The notes under the pieces: model-generated | The model's database searches: none | What the model was told of the DNA's origin: nothing | What the model saw: only the letters and a program-made list of their open reading frames with translations | Shown here: piece by piece, positions 48,599 through 60,619 of the stretch | Position numbering within the stretch: position 1 is the stretch's first letter | Layout: each line of letters starts with the position of its first letter | Made by a program: the position numbers and the translations under genes | Origin: Vicia villosa | Lineage: Eukaryota > Streptophyta > Magnoliopsida > Fabales > Fabaceae | Length of the DNA: 64,000 nucleotides | Assembly: GCF_029867415.1 (NCBI RefSeq) | Contig: NC_081186.1 | Span: 107,008,455 to 107,072,454 of the forward strand | Direction: 5' to 3'

Positions 48599-49368
48599 CT
48601 ATGTGTGAGTCGAATTGTTGTAGCCACCTCTACCTTTATTTACATTCCAACTTCCTTTGTCTTTCTTTTCTTTTGTTGACTGAGCCTGCAAAGCCACATC
48701 GCCCTTCGACTTGTCTGCAGCTCTTTTAGTCATTCTTTGTTCATGAGATTCAAGTGTCCCTTGAAGCTCTTCTTTTGTCAATTTCGAAAATCTTTCGATT
48801 CTTCTATGGCTACCACTATGTGGTCGAACTTGGGAGCCAATGACCTCGAGATCTTTGCAACAACTTATCTTGATGTCAACACTTCTCCATATACCTTGAT
48901 TTGATTCACTAGTTTCATAACCCTAGTGAAGAAATCAATTATGCTTTCACTTTCTTCCATCTGAAGCAATTCATATGTTCTTTTGTGAGTTTGTAACCTC
49001 ACCTCTTTCACCTTTTCTACACCTTCAAAAGACTTTTCAAGAATATCCCAAGATTCTTTTGCAAATTCTACATCACTAACCTTTTTCAAAATCATCTGGA
49101 CTCAAACATTGATGAATTATAAAGAGAGCTTTATAATTCTTCTTCTTCTGCAATACTTTATGTCGCGTCTTCTGCAATCGGTGCTACCCCTTCTTTCACA
49201 AGATCCCAAAGATCTTGACAACATACCACAACCTTCATTTGTTAGCACCAATTCTCATAGTTATCTCCTTTTAGAATTGGAAGACTTGCTAGAAAATGTC
49301 CATTCGGATGATTCATTGTCATCATCATTCTCTTGCCTTGAATCGTTTAACCGGAGATCTAGATACCA
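48599..49368 (-). pseudogene. copia gag relic with primer-binding site
   Basis: On the minus strand, a TGGTATCTAGATC site at 49368-49356 resembles a tRNA-Met primer-binding site and directly follows an LTR end (TTCTAACA). Gag follows with SWDILEKSFEG, KVKEVRLQTHKRTYELLQM and IIDFFTRVMKLVNQIKVYGE (49095-48865), a UBN2-type copia gag. TKEELQGTLESHEQRM and a basic QAQSTKEKKDKGSWNVNKG tail come next at 48781-48610. Frame breaks separate the parts, and pol is absent. Confidence 0.65.
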
Positions 49369-49370
49369 AA

Positions 49371-50085
49371 TGTTAGAATTAAACTCAAACCTTGAGTAAA
49401 TCTTTATCACTTACACAATGACAATGAAAGAAGGGGAATTTAGGGAGAAAGGTGAATTAGAGTTTGCAGTTGCAAGTGAATAAGAGATTTTTCACAGTTT
49501 GTAGGCAGAGAGAAACTCTGCAGAAAATCATCTTCTTCCCTTTTATTTTAATGACAAGAAATGATGGGCATCTCTACTTCTTCATATTTTGCAAACTTTG
49601 CATCACTTTCTTGATTCTTATGCTTTTCTGGACAATCATTAGAATAGTGACCATACTCCTAACAATTGAAACATTGTATGTGACTTTTGTCAGGCTTTCG
49701 ACCACCACCCCTTCCACTACCTGTAGCACCACCTCTTTGGTTTCCTTGGTATGAGGGTTTTCTCTTATTCGACTAGCTTTCTTATTGATGATTTCAACCA
49801 GTCGAATTGTTGTAGCCACCTCTACTGTTATTTCCATTCCAACTTCCTTTGCCTTTCTTTTCTTTTGCTGACTGAGCCTGCAAATCCACATCGCTCTTCG
49901 GATGATGATAAAAAGGAAGAAGATGATTTTCTACAGAGTTTCTCTCTGCCCACAAACTGTGGAAAATTTCTTATTCACTTGCAACTGAAAAACCTAATTC
50001 ACCTTTCTCCCTAAATTCCCTTTCTTTCATTGTCATAGTGTAAGTGATAAAGAATTACTCAAGGTTTGAGTCTAATTCCAACACA
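49371..50085. mobile_element. Inverted LTR-like arms around a second gag piece
   Basis: Segments of about 185 bp, 49371-49560 and about 49900-50085, are inverted copies at high identity (GAGAAAGGTGAATTAG, TTGCAAGTGAATAAGA, GCAGAGAGAAACTCTG in one orientation, complements in the other). Between them, 49574-49895 on the minus strand repeats the gag tail and zinc-knuckle region also found at 48610-48720. The layout suggests a rearranged or nested pair of the same copia family. Confidence 0.6.
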
Positions 50086-50501
50086 TTTTCCACAAATACA
50101 CTTGCTATACAAAAAATGTCATGTAGAAATACTTCAAATATATAGTATTATTTTATGTTTTAGCATTATTTTACGATTTTTAGTTACGATCTTATGTTTT
50201 ACGATCTTACTATCCCCTTCCGTTCTTATGCAAGATCCCGATTTTGACAACCTTGATAAAGAGGAACATCCAAATCATCACTAAAGACACCACCACTAAT
50301 GACATCTTATCCCATATTAAATATGCTATCTCCATCTATACAATATTTATCATTTATATTCTCTTTCCATTAGTTTGGTGTAAACATAATTTTTTGTGAT
50401 ACCATATTATCATATAAACACCCTAAGGTCAAATATGAAGTGACAAAGCGAGTTAGGCCGGGTTGAATCACATCACCTTCTTTTGTAATTTTATTAGACT
50501 T

Positions 50502-50963
50502 CAAATGCCTCATCCAAGGGACTTATAGTCTCATCAATCAAACTACATATAACTTCGCCTGAAGGACTTAGATTTCCCAAGCTATTTAACTTTCCGCCCA
50601 AGGAACTTAGATTTTTCTCAGACGGGAAAAAACATATAAATCTCGTCAAGGAAACGCGATTGAAGTCTAGTTTGAGAGACTTAATTTATAGTCTAGTTTG
50701 AGGACTTGATAAAAAACACGCTCGAGATGTCTAATGCCTCGCCTAAGGGACTTATAGTCTCATCAGACATGCTACATATAACTTCACCTCGGGGGCTTAT
50801 ATTTTCCAGGCTATTTAACTCTCTTCCTCAAAGGACTTAGAGTTCCCTCGGGCGGGACCAAGCATAGAAAACTCACCCAGGAGGCGCAACTAATGTCAAG
50901 CCTGAGAGACTTAATTCTAAGTCTTATCTAAGGGCTTGATAGAAGTCCCACCCTATAGATAAC
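50502..50963. repeat. Diverged tandem duplication of about 230 bp
   Basis: Two units, about 50502-50731 and 50732-50963, share AGGGACTTATAGTCTCATC, CTACATATAACTTC and GCTATTTAACT-like phrases in the same order, with many differences. Within each, GACTTA and GGGACTT motifs recur. Non-coding. Confidence 0.6.
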
Positions 50964-51097
50964 AAATTTTTCCTGAGTTATGGAACAAACCTCACGTTAT
51001 AAACAAGAAATTCAAAGTCATCGAACATTTTAAGTCTGACCGTACCAATATCATGAACCTTGAAAGTCTTATTGTCATAAATGAGAAACACTCCACC

Positions 51098-51800
51098 TTA
51101 TTCCAGCTTCAAAATCTCATAGTATTCTTTTCTTAGACACATGTGATAAAAGCAACATGAGTTCATGACCCAACTTTCTTCAGTCTCCAAAGTCAACACC
51201 ATTAGTGCACCAACACTTTTATAACTATACTCATCTGAGAAAACTATAACCTGAATAGAACCATCATTGTCCTTCCTCTCGAGATAATCCCTCTTTGAAG
51301 TGACTAATCTTATGACAATTATAGCATTTTGCCTTCGACTTGTCCTCCTCATCATTCTTCACCTCAATATTCTCAAGATCATCAATAATCTTGTGAAATT
51401 CTGTCAACTGCTCCACTATGGATTTATTCTCTACCGTTTAAAAATGAATAGAATTGTTGTTTTAGGTGTAATACAACGATTCATGTTTTGCCTACATTGA
51501 AACCATAGTCTGCTCTCTAGTGACTTCCCTTAGAACTTTATCCCAAAAGCACAAGATAATCACATTCCAGGCCTTATCCACCATCCATGTCTTCTCTACT
51601 TTTATTAGGCATGCATGCATCAATGTCTCTCCAAAGCATCAATGTCTTCTCTACTTTTATTAGGCGTGCAGACCTTATTTCACCTTTCAAAGCTTCAATA
51701 CAGATCTCTTGAGTTAAAATTGCTTATATATTTACTTTCCGCAACCCAAGATCGTTGTCTCTGAAGAATTTCTTGATCTCCCATTTAGCCATGGTGCTCA
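51098..51800 (-). pseudogene. copia gag-to-protease relic
   Basis: The minus strand from an ATG near 51791 reads MAKWEIKKFFRDNDLGLRKV, matching the start of copia gag, followed by broken pieces (EALKGE, LHLKQQFYSFL). A zinc knuckle remnant CYNCHKISHFK lies near 51325, and a protease region at 51285-51098 has SDEYSYKSVGALMV and ETEESWVMNSCCFYH. The protease DSG motif reads NSC, so the catalytic Asp is lost. Stops are frequent. It is related to, but separate from, the 48599-49368 copy. Confidence 0.7.
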
Positions 51801-51949
51801 CTTGTAAACAATACCCCTTTGCCACATAATGAGTGTCACTTGTTATGAAAAAAATGATTGAATAATTAAAATCACTTCCAAAGAAATATATAAAATCCAT
51901 AATGAGTGTCATAAGTCATGTTTCATACCCCTTTGCCACGCGTCATAAG

Positions 51950-52513
51950 TAGGGGTGGAAATAGGCCAGACCGATAACCGGGACCCACCGGTTAGTCTAT
52001 ATAGGCTCATATCATGCCACACATTATTTTTAAATAGAAAAGGCCTAGGAAGCCTTTTAAGCCTATCAGGCAGGCCTATTTAAATAAATATGAAAACCTT
52101 TTTTTATCATCATTATATTATGTTTTGTACTTTGAATTAAAATACATAAATAAAACTTGGTTATCTTGAAGAACTTGTGAAAATAAGATGAAAACATCTG
52201 ATGAACATTGTTTTCATAAGTTCTCTTAAACAAATAGTCTCATAGAACTTAGCATAAGTAAGTTAAAATAAGTCAATGCAAAAAACATTTTAGTCTCTTG
52301 ATCTTTTAGTTAGTTAGTCTATTTAAATATTATTCTAATTGCTTATTTACATGTCTATGACAAATAGGCTTTTATGTAGGCTAACCAGACTTTCGAAAAA
52401 GCCAGACTCACAACTAAAAAATAAGTCTACGGCAAACTTAGACTTCAGTATTTTTGACAGGCCAGACTTAGACTTGCCAAAGCCTAACTCGGCCCAACCT
52501 ATTTTCATCCCTA
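51950..52513. mobile_element. hAT-like MITE, 564 bp
   Basis: It begins TAGGGGTGGAAATAGGCC and ends GCCCAACCTATTTTCATCCCTA, so the termini are inverted repeats of about 18 bp. A perfect 8-bp target duplication, GTCATAAG, lies at 51942-51949 and 52514-52521. It is the cleanest member of the family also seen at 19830 and 24950. No transposase is present. Confidence 0.85.
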
Positions 52514-52639
52514 GTCATAAGTCATGTTTCATATCTTTTTATTTATAAATAAATAAATATATAAAATCCATCTATTTAAATGGGTATCATTTTGTCAGAA
52601 ATTATTTTTTTTCAAATTTAGGACTCATATTTTTTCTAT

Positions 52640-52983
52640 GTTCCGTCGGAGAAAGTCATTGTCGGTCGTTTGTAAGTCCTAGCCACTTTGCTTACTCGGA
52701 TCAGATTGTTTCTCCTTCATATCACACTCGCGAGGTATGTATCTCTCTGTCTGAATGTTCCCAAAATCAAACCACAAAATAACTATAAATGTTAAGAAAA
52801 AATCAAATTCATTTTCCCCTTTTATTCAAAACATGGACCCTCCCCCATTATTATTTTGCTTCATGTCAATATAATAAAATTGTTTATTTATTTATATTTT
52901 TATTGTGGTTATTTAATTCTTGAATTTGTATAAAGTTTTAATTTTTGTGAATTATTGTTAGTTCTTGCAGTTTGATTCTTCAA
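52640..52983 (+). promoter_or_regulatory. NDPK leader with probable 5' UTR intron
   Basis: CGCGAG/GTATGTATC at 52734/52735 is a strong donor, and TTCTTGCAG ending at 52970 a strong acceptor, 14 bp before the start codon. This suggests a 236-bp intron in the 5' UTR. The transcription start is not defined. Confidence 0.55.
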
Positions 52984-54263
52984 ATGAGATCTTCTTTTGT
53001 TGGATTCATCACAATATTTGTACTTGTTTTTCTCTCAGTTTTCTGGTAAGCTCTTTTTCCACTGCTAGGGTTTCAATTTCAAAGTTAATTCACTTTAAGC
53101 TAGCGGTTGTGTTAGGCCATCCACAGGCAAGTAAAACTTTGTCGGATCTCTATGACATGGATCAATTGCGTAATAATGTGAATAGTTTTGGATAGAATAT
53201 TATGACAGAATTTGATCTGTATAGCCGACCTCATTTAGTGAGATAAGACTTGGTTGTTGTTGTAGTAGTTTTCGTTGTTGGTTGTGTGTAATATCAAATA
53301 GATGTGCTTAAGAGCACACATATGGTGAAAATTATAGGTCTCTTATGTTTTTGAATTTGCAGCTTTTCTACAGATGGAAGTACTAAAGCGCAGAGAACTT
53401 TAGCGATCATAAAGCCGGATGGATTGCTTGGTAACCATACAAACGATATCAAGACAACAATTTCAGAATACGGTTTCAACATTGTCAAGGAAAAGATTGT
53501 TCAACTCGATGAGACGACTGTGAAAAGATTTTATGCAGAGCACTCTTCAAGAAGCTTTTTTTCCAACCTAGTTAAATACATGACAAGGTATCTATTCATT
53601 TGAGCATTACATGTAGTTGGTCAATTTTAAGGCCAAACTCGGTTCGGTTGAGTTGCATAATTATACAGCTATTTTTTTTTCTTCATATTAGTAATGGATT
53701 TGATCGATAAGCAAGCACACATGTCTAGCTTCATCACTATGTCTGTTAATGTTATCGGTTCATCAGGATGATTTCTATTTACCGGCATGTTTTTTAGTCT
53801 TTTATCATCCTTAATATCCGCTTTTGTGTCTCCATAACTATAATCAGTGGACCGGTGTTAATCATGGTTTTGGAGAAGGATAATGCTATTGCTGATTGGC
53901 GTGCTTTAATGGGCCCTACCGATGCAAGCAAGGCCAAGATTACTCACCCTCACAGGTAAAACATGTTTACTAACCAAACTATTTGTGTTTGTTTAATCAA
54001 TTTCTGTATGATAATGATTAACTTGTTTACTAATTTGAACAGCATTAGAGCAAAATGTGGATTGGATACCAAAAAAAATTGTGTTCATGGTTCAGACTCT
54101 ACCAAATCTGCACAAAGAGAGATATTGTTTTTCTTCGACGAGCTCGCTCCAGGTGAATAATTTTACTAGAGAATTCTTCATATGAAAAGGGGATTTACTA
54201 TTTATAACTTTTGCCTCATTAATTCTTTTGGCAGATGTAGTTACAGAACATGATGAATTGTAG
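52984..54263 (+). CDS. Nucleoside diphosphate kinase with N-terminal signal-like segment
   Basis: Five exons, 52984-53045, 53363-53587, 53848-53955, 54043-54152 and 54235-54263, join in frame into 177 aa. The start MRSSFVGFITIFVLVFLSVF is a hydrophobic signal-like segment. The kinase follows: TLAIIKPDG near 35, NIVKEKIVQL, SFFSNLVKYMTSGPVL, MGPTDASKAK, then the signature NCVHGSDS with the phospho-accepting His147. It transfers the gamma phosphate between nucleoside tri- and diphosphates. The insert and the C-terminus ending EHDEL fit the divergent plant group represented by Arabidopsis At1g17410 (recalled), not the cytosolic NDPK1. The signal-like start and the DEL-type ending suggest the secretory pathway or ER, but this is an inference. 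No defect was seen. Confidence 0.92.
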
Positions 54264-56103
54264 CTGCTAAAAGCTTGAAGCAGAAACTCAACCTTTGTTT
54301 TTTTAGGCTCACTACTGTTGCATGATTCATATACAAGACTAAAGCACCGAGCAGAAACAGAGTTTATGAAAAAAATTATTCTAGGAAGACATAGTTATAA
54401 TATCCCCTACTCTTGGTTGAGTTTGTTGGCATCACTTCTATAGAGATAACATGCTGAATGAATCCATGTACAGTATATTATAACTTCTCAAACCAAGATG
54501 AATTGCTTCTGTGCGTGCATCAATATTTTAAAAATGTTATAAATGTTGAAGAAAATGGTCATTATGTAATCTATGATGTTTTCAAGTAATTTGGACGGTT
54601 TGTTGAATCTCATTCCATTATCCGTCTTGATCTTGCAAAATCTTTAAAGAGTAACCATCAAAGTTATCTCCACCTCGGTCGGACCTTGGGGATATGACTC
54701 AGCCTCCTAAACCCCAGGCCATGATATTTCAGATTCTCATATAATCAGACTCATGTGGTTATTGGTCATGCTAAGAAAAATAAATAAAAAATGCATGTAA
54801 GTTGCAATATTTCAGATAATAGAATCCATATGTGTATAACTTGGTGCATGTTTTTATTTTAGAATTTGAACACATGCATATTGATGCATGTTCTTATCCT
54901 ATAACATGAGCGAAACTGGCAGACTCGGAAAAAAAATAATGCAACAATAACATAATTTTTTTTGAGTAAATATGTACATTCTTCTTGTTAAATAGTTGAA
55001 AACATGATGATTTAAGTAAATATGTATATTCCTCTTGCTAAATATTCGAATACATACCCATAGAAGAAAAATATGAATCAATAATAGAAGAAATGAGATA
55101 AAAAAGAAATATGGGGAAAGAGAAAGAATACAACTCGAGCTTAATCTAATTTGAAAAGAAACTTTCAATTCACAAATTTGTCAAGATGTAGATATCCAAC
55201 AATAAAAGAATATTGCCTAAAAAATATTTTAGCTACAAGGCAAATGAAAAAAAATAATTTGGTAAAATATTGAATGTCATTTATGCCTTGTTCACCAACA
55301 TTAAAATGAAGAGGATTTGTAAACAACATCATATATACTCTAAGTTCATGAGATTCCTATTAAAAAAAAAAAGAATGAAGAAAAATGACATGTTCTTTGT
55401 ATCATATATATGCCACCCCAAAGTGAGTAATAAGCCATCAAATTAATGACTTTAAACAAATGCTAGATAAGAGACAACCCATCAAAAGTCTGTTTTTTTG
55501 TTCTACCTTATTTAATGTTATATTCCATTCAATTTCATTTCATTGTTTTTATATTCCATTGATTTGATAGACTACTTAGAAAATTTTAAATCCTATGGTA
55601 AAATGATTTTTTTTCTTGATGATTGAATAACACCTCATATAAGTTTGAGTGAGTTGGTTAGAAATAGAGAAAGGTTGAGCAAATATGAGAAGGACAAACG
55701 TATTTTGATTTACCAATGTTGAGGTTTGAGAAAGGAAATTGCACTTGAGCATGATCATTGAAGTATTATGGTAATTTAAAGTATTCTTCTTCTTTACAAC
55801 TCGGGTCTGGATCCCAACGGAATTACTGTGTGGCACGAGCTGGATTTCTCCACGATTAGCTTTCACTTGATCCATTAAAGATTTCTTCTCAGCTACTTTG
55901 AGGTTTGTCATCTTTTTTGTACAAGCAAAATAAAAAAAGAAATTAATATTAGACATAGCTAAAATTCTTAACAAATCTTCTATAGAACCTTCTTCAAAAT
56001 ACAGCAGTCTGACCTGTTGAGCAAATGCCCAGATGTCGTACCACATGTTGAGAAATCGCGTCCAACATGTGTCTCTTTTGCAATTCAATACAACTTAAGC
56101 AAA
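54264..56103. other. NDPK 3' flank and intergenic DNA
   Basis: The presumed NDPK 3' UTR is followed by AT-rich DNA. The 170-aa minus-strand frame at 56088-55576 has no recognised domain. It lies just downstream of the PMD relic and may be part of its decayed tail. Confidence 0.45.
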
Positions 56104-58275
56104 CTATATCAATTTTGAACACTTTGAACACTTCTCCATGTTATTGTTTTGCAAAATGCAGTCAATCCAAAAGACTAATTCACGAAGAACTTCAGTCCCT
56201 AAAACATCACCATCACCAAATTTCTTAATAAGTTCGGGTAAATCAGCACAATCTTGTGTCCGCATTGAGGCGGTGCCATATCTGAGTTTGTGGCTAATAC
56301 TAGTGTAATTGGGCTGTGTTGATGGGGTTATTGGTGAGCGTCCTAGTCGATTAAATTGTGACATTGGTGTGAATGATTCATTGAAGAAAGGAAGAAATGA
56401 TTGTTATGGTGTTTGATAGCCATATGTTTGCTGCATGTTTTGGTATTGTAATGTTTGAGCATTTTGGCTATGGTAGGAGAAAATGTTGGTGCTAATTATT
56501 TCTTGAGTGTTTTGGCTATGGTAGGATGATGTGTTGGGGGCTAATGGTTGTTGGTTGTTTTGATAATAAGTCTGTTGGTGGTGGTGGTATAGGGTATGCT
56601 CTTAGTTTTGTGGTTGGGTGTCTGACATATATTGGTTGTGGGGTTGAGTGTTTGTGGGTCAGTACTCTTATTGGGTAGGGGTTATGTGTATGTTGTATGA
56701 TAATTTTGTTAGGGGTTAGACGTTGAAGCCTTGTGTGTAAGTGGCTTGGGGTGGGTCATATAAATACTTATGTTCGTAAAAATAACCAATTGTAATCGAT
56801 CTGTACCAATACATATACTTATTAGTTTGTTTAAATTCGGTAGGCATGACACGTTGGTTAAGACTCGTTGATGATGACGCCTCCATTGATGACCCTCAGC
56901 TTGGCGAAGTCTTTCAAATGACAAATGTCCATTGTTCATTAACGTTATATTGATGTAATTGTCCAAGGCATGTTGGGGAATCTTGTATTTGTTTATGCAT
57001 GTTGAATTTCGCTTTCACACGACCACTATGGTGCATCTCCACAGTTGTGAACCTGATGATCAATGCACATGCATTCAAACAAGTGCATCTTCTTCGTTGA
57101 TTTCATGATGATGTTCTAGCCTTAGAAATGGCCTTCAAATAAACTATAGAGGAAAAATAAATTGGATTAGTAAATAAGTAATATTAAAATAATTTATTGT
57201 GAAATGATTTTTTTAGTGGCAATATGTCGTCTAGTGTTAGGTGATTCAAAATATTTTAATAGATTATGATGTACTGTCAATGATATTTGTAGTAATTCAT
57301 TCTATGAGCCGACCTCCTAAACCAAAAAAGTAAAAACAACTTATTATAAATAATAATGGGTAAAGTAAGTAAATGGAATTTTTTTTTGACAGAAAGTAAG
57401 TAAATGGAATTAATATCATTAACTTACTTTTTTTGTACGGGAATGTTAAGCTATTGTTGTTAACGCGCGCTAGGGACGTCAATCTAGACCAACCACATGC
57501 TTAGAGAAAAAACGGCGCATCCATGAAAATATAGATATGTTTTTCCTTGCGTTTTTACACGAAAAGCTATATAGATAGGAAAAAAAAACCGAATCTCAAT
57601 TATATGTTCCCATTTTATCTAAGTTTCTTAATAATGGTAAATACATTACATGTATACTGTAACCAGTACTTCCGGGAAATAATAATGAACCAATTAATAG
57701 CATAGTATAACATTTAGTTTGAATTATTTTACCTTCTTTGCTAGAATTTTCATGTAATATTATATTGTTGTAATAATTGTTAAGACGCATAAGTAAAATA
57801 CCTTTGCCTCTCGGGTTATTATCTAACAAGTCGGAACCTAAAAGTTCCTCGCATATTGAATTTGTAAGATTAGTTTTTTCATTGACTGTCTTACCCTCAA
57901 TTGGTATACCTAGTAACATGTACACGTTCTCTAGTGTTACAGTACATTCACAAGTTGGAAGAAAGAAAACATGTGTTTCGGGTCTCCATCTTTCTTGTAA
58001 AGCAAGTATAAACTTAGCATCGACGAAATAAGACATGATTTTGCTAACATGACCAAAATCGGTGTGCTCTAAGTAAGGTTTAATAAACACGCCAGGGGCG
58101 ATATATTCATGGACATGATTTCGAAATTTAGACCTTAAAAAAAAATTCAAAAAAATAATGAAAATCTTACGGCAAAATAATGGATGCAATCGTAGCAAAA
58201 ATAAACACTTACATAAGAATGAATTTTGGTGATGGTTCGGCCTCTATGCATTTCTCTCATGTTCAAGAGAGCCAT
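56104..58275 (-). pseudogene. Plant mobile domain (PMD) pseudogene, third copy
   Basis: From an ATG at 58275 a 63-bp first exon (MREMHRGRTITKIHSY) ends in a clean GTAAGT donor at 58212. The acceptor TTTAAG at 58134 opens exon 2, with the PMD core: IKPYLEHTDFGHVSKI, LALQERWRPETHVFFLP, ECTVTLENVYMLLGIPI, CYTMLLIGSLLFPGSTG, MYLPLLRNLDKMGTYN and then TGA in place of the usual Trp codon (57601). Degraded later parts are still visible to about 56750 (HHSGRVKAKFNMHKQIQ, WYRSITIGYF), then a Gln/Asn/Tyr-rich tail (YYQNNQQ, QYQNMQQTYG) and a last block (RYGTASMRTQDCADL) to 56104. The region near 57480-57140 looks replaced by foreign sequence. This subtype differs from the copy at 21431. Confidence 0.75.
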
Positions 58276-58549
58276 TTTATAAATGCAAAAATATGAGAGA
58301 ATATAAGTAGTTGCAAGTGATGAAAATGAACTAAATTAAGGTCTTGTTTATACTAAAGGGATCAGAGAAGAATTATTGGCAAGGGTGTTAATTTGCATTG
58401 AATGAAAATGGTTGAAGAGAAAGATGTTGGTATTGTACGTGAGAAATGCATGCATTAGGTTTTGCATGCATGCAAAAAGCAAGGCGCCATCTCAATTGAC
58501 GATCATGTGTAAATGCAAGTATTATCACCAATAGGACTGACGACGACGT

Positions 58550-59118
58550 TGCAGGATGTCAACCTTCACACATGTTTCATAGAAGGTCGCAACTAGTCAA
58601 TTGAAATGGTATCTGCACTTACCTCTTGTGCACAGTCCCCAATTTAATTGGTGTCTCCATCTACTTGTCATATACAGTCGCCAATTCAATTGACACTAAT
58701 TCTTATTTCTCTAATATAGGCGCCAATTAGATTGACTTGAACTTTGCGTTACCCATTTATTTTTTGAAACATGGGTACTTTAATAATTAGTTGAAAAACT
58801 TTGTTTTTTAAGAAATTTTTCTAAAAAACATGATTATTGCAGGATGTCAACCTTCACACATGTTTCACAGAAGGTCGCAACTAGTCAATTGAAATGGTAT
58901 TTGCACTTACCTCTTATGCACATACGCCAATTTAATTGGTGTCTCCATCTACTTGTCATATACAGTTGCCAATTCAATTGGCACTAATTCTTATTTCTCT
59001 AATATAAACGCCAATTAGATTGACATGAACTTTGCGTTACCAATTTATTTTTTGAAACGTGGGTACTTTAATAATTAGTTGAAAAACTTGGTTTTTAAAG
59101 AAAATTTTCTAAAAAACA
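58550..59118. repeat. Tandem duplication of about 289 bp
   Basis: Unit 1 (about 58550-58838) and unit 2 (about 58839-59118) are nearly identical, starting TTGCAGGATGTCAACC. Each contains several CGCCAATTCAATTGG-like palindromic motifs (CCAATTTAATTGG, GCCAATTAGATTG). They lie upstream of the PMD relic and may belong to the subterminal part of its carrier element. Confidence 0.75.
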
Positions 59119-60600
59119 TGATTATTTTGATTTAGAAAATTCAATCAATTAAAAAAAATTTAAAAAATTATAATATCCAAATTAAAATTATTTGAAAAGT
59201 TATAGAAACTAGTTTGTAAAATTTAAAAAATTATAAAGACCAATTTAAGAATCACATTGTATAGAGTAGTGTAGAATTTCAAATATTTTATTGTGGTGGT
59301 ATTTAAAATTTCTTTAATTTAATTTTAACAAAAACAATTTATAAAATTCTTTCATTTTAAAAATTCTTTAAATTTCCCATCAAAATAATATAATTTAGAT
59401 GAAAGAATTTGAATCCCCTCAAAAAAAAATCTCATCCAACCACATTCTAAATAATAAAATAAATGTTATTACATTACCAAACAAAGTCCTAATTCAAGGC
59501 CATATATGGAGGATCTCTTGTCTTCCAAAGATATGCATACAAGTGTTCACAATTTGATTACTTTCATGCTTTCCAATTCACTATTTCATGAGATTTCAAC
59601 ATTCGAGGGACTTCTTTTCTTGGAAGATAGAAGAAGCATTTGCTTCTGTGGACAATTATGTACCATAAAAGTGCTTATCAACATTAACATATAGTCAAAC
59701 AATCATGATCACTATTCACTATGCCTGGACGATACATGTCCACGATTCATCTTCATAGACTTTTATTTTTTATTTTTTTTATTTTTAGGTTAAATAAATT
59801 TTTAGTCTCTATAAATATTAGGGTTTTTATTTTTAGTCTCTTCATACGTTTAGACAACAGTTTTTATAAAAAACCGTTGCCAAAATCAGTTAAATCTGTT
59901 GTCAAAATCCAAGAGGAACTCAAAATAAAACTGTAATATTTATAAGGATCAAAAATTTATTTAACCATTTATTTTTTAATGTTCTATTTTATAGGTTGAA
60001 GTGCATAGATTCCATAATTAGAAAGACATGTGTAGTTTTCTATATTTGGTATCTTATTGATGAATTCCATGCATCTAGTATATTCAATGTACCCCACATG
60101 GCTTTTTCTTTAAGTATATGTAAGTGGTTACGTATTTCTTTTGGTTATTAATATTAATTAATAAAAGTAAAGTTTGTATCTTGGTTAAAGTGATTTTTTA
60201 TGTATGCATGCTTGGTTGAAGTGATTCTACATCGTACTATAACTATTTTAATCTAGTAATGAGACGTAGCTGATGACATAATGATAATTTTTTATTATAG
60301 TTTTAGAGGAGGATAACTTTTTAATGTATGGTAGAATTTTGAAGGACGTGTTTGTTTTGAACCTTTGGTTACTTGTAAGGTTAAATAATATTAAAGTTCA
60401 TGATGGTTTATGGACAAATTTTTTACATTGATTGTATAGGTCGAAAGTTTTTTGGGTTTGCACACATTTGAGAAAATTTTATTGCAAATGGACTTCCATA
60501 AAACTTGAGTGAATGATATTTAGGGTTTAGAAGAAAGTGGCCTATAAGAGATGACCTTGGCCTAGGGGTTAGATTTGCCATGAAAGAGAAGATAATATTT
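59119..60600. other. Intergenic DNA with one MITE
   Basis: No supported gene. The short frames near 59506-59936 have no domain. It contains the small MITE at 59788-59966. Confidence 0.5.
59788..59966. mobile_element. MITE of the GGTTAAATA family, copy 2
   Basis: It begins GGTTAAATAAATTTTTAGTC and ends AAAAATTTATTTAACC, 179 bp, folding back on itself. It is related in ends and in TAGTCTCTATAAA content to 30616-30844. Confidence 0.65.
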
Positions 60601-60619
60601 AATTTTAATTAAAAAAAAC

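Noticed and set aside
50502..50963. CRISPR-like or minisatellite array
   Set aside because: Only two long diverged units with no regular short repeat and spacer pattern, in a plant genome.
53294..53488. 64-aa minus-strand frame over NDPK exon 2
   Set aside because: It is antisense to a confirmed kinase exon.
55576..56088. 170-aa minus-strand open frame
   Set aside because: No recognisable domain, low-complexity AT-rich composition towards its end, and a position in the decayed tail of a PMD relic. It could be coding but cannot be supported.
57596..58198. A functional 200-aa gene
   Set aside because: It is the PMD core cut by a stop at a conserved Trp codon, with degraded remains of the rest of the protein downstream.
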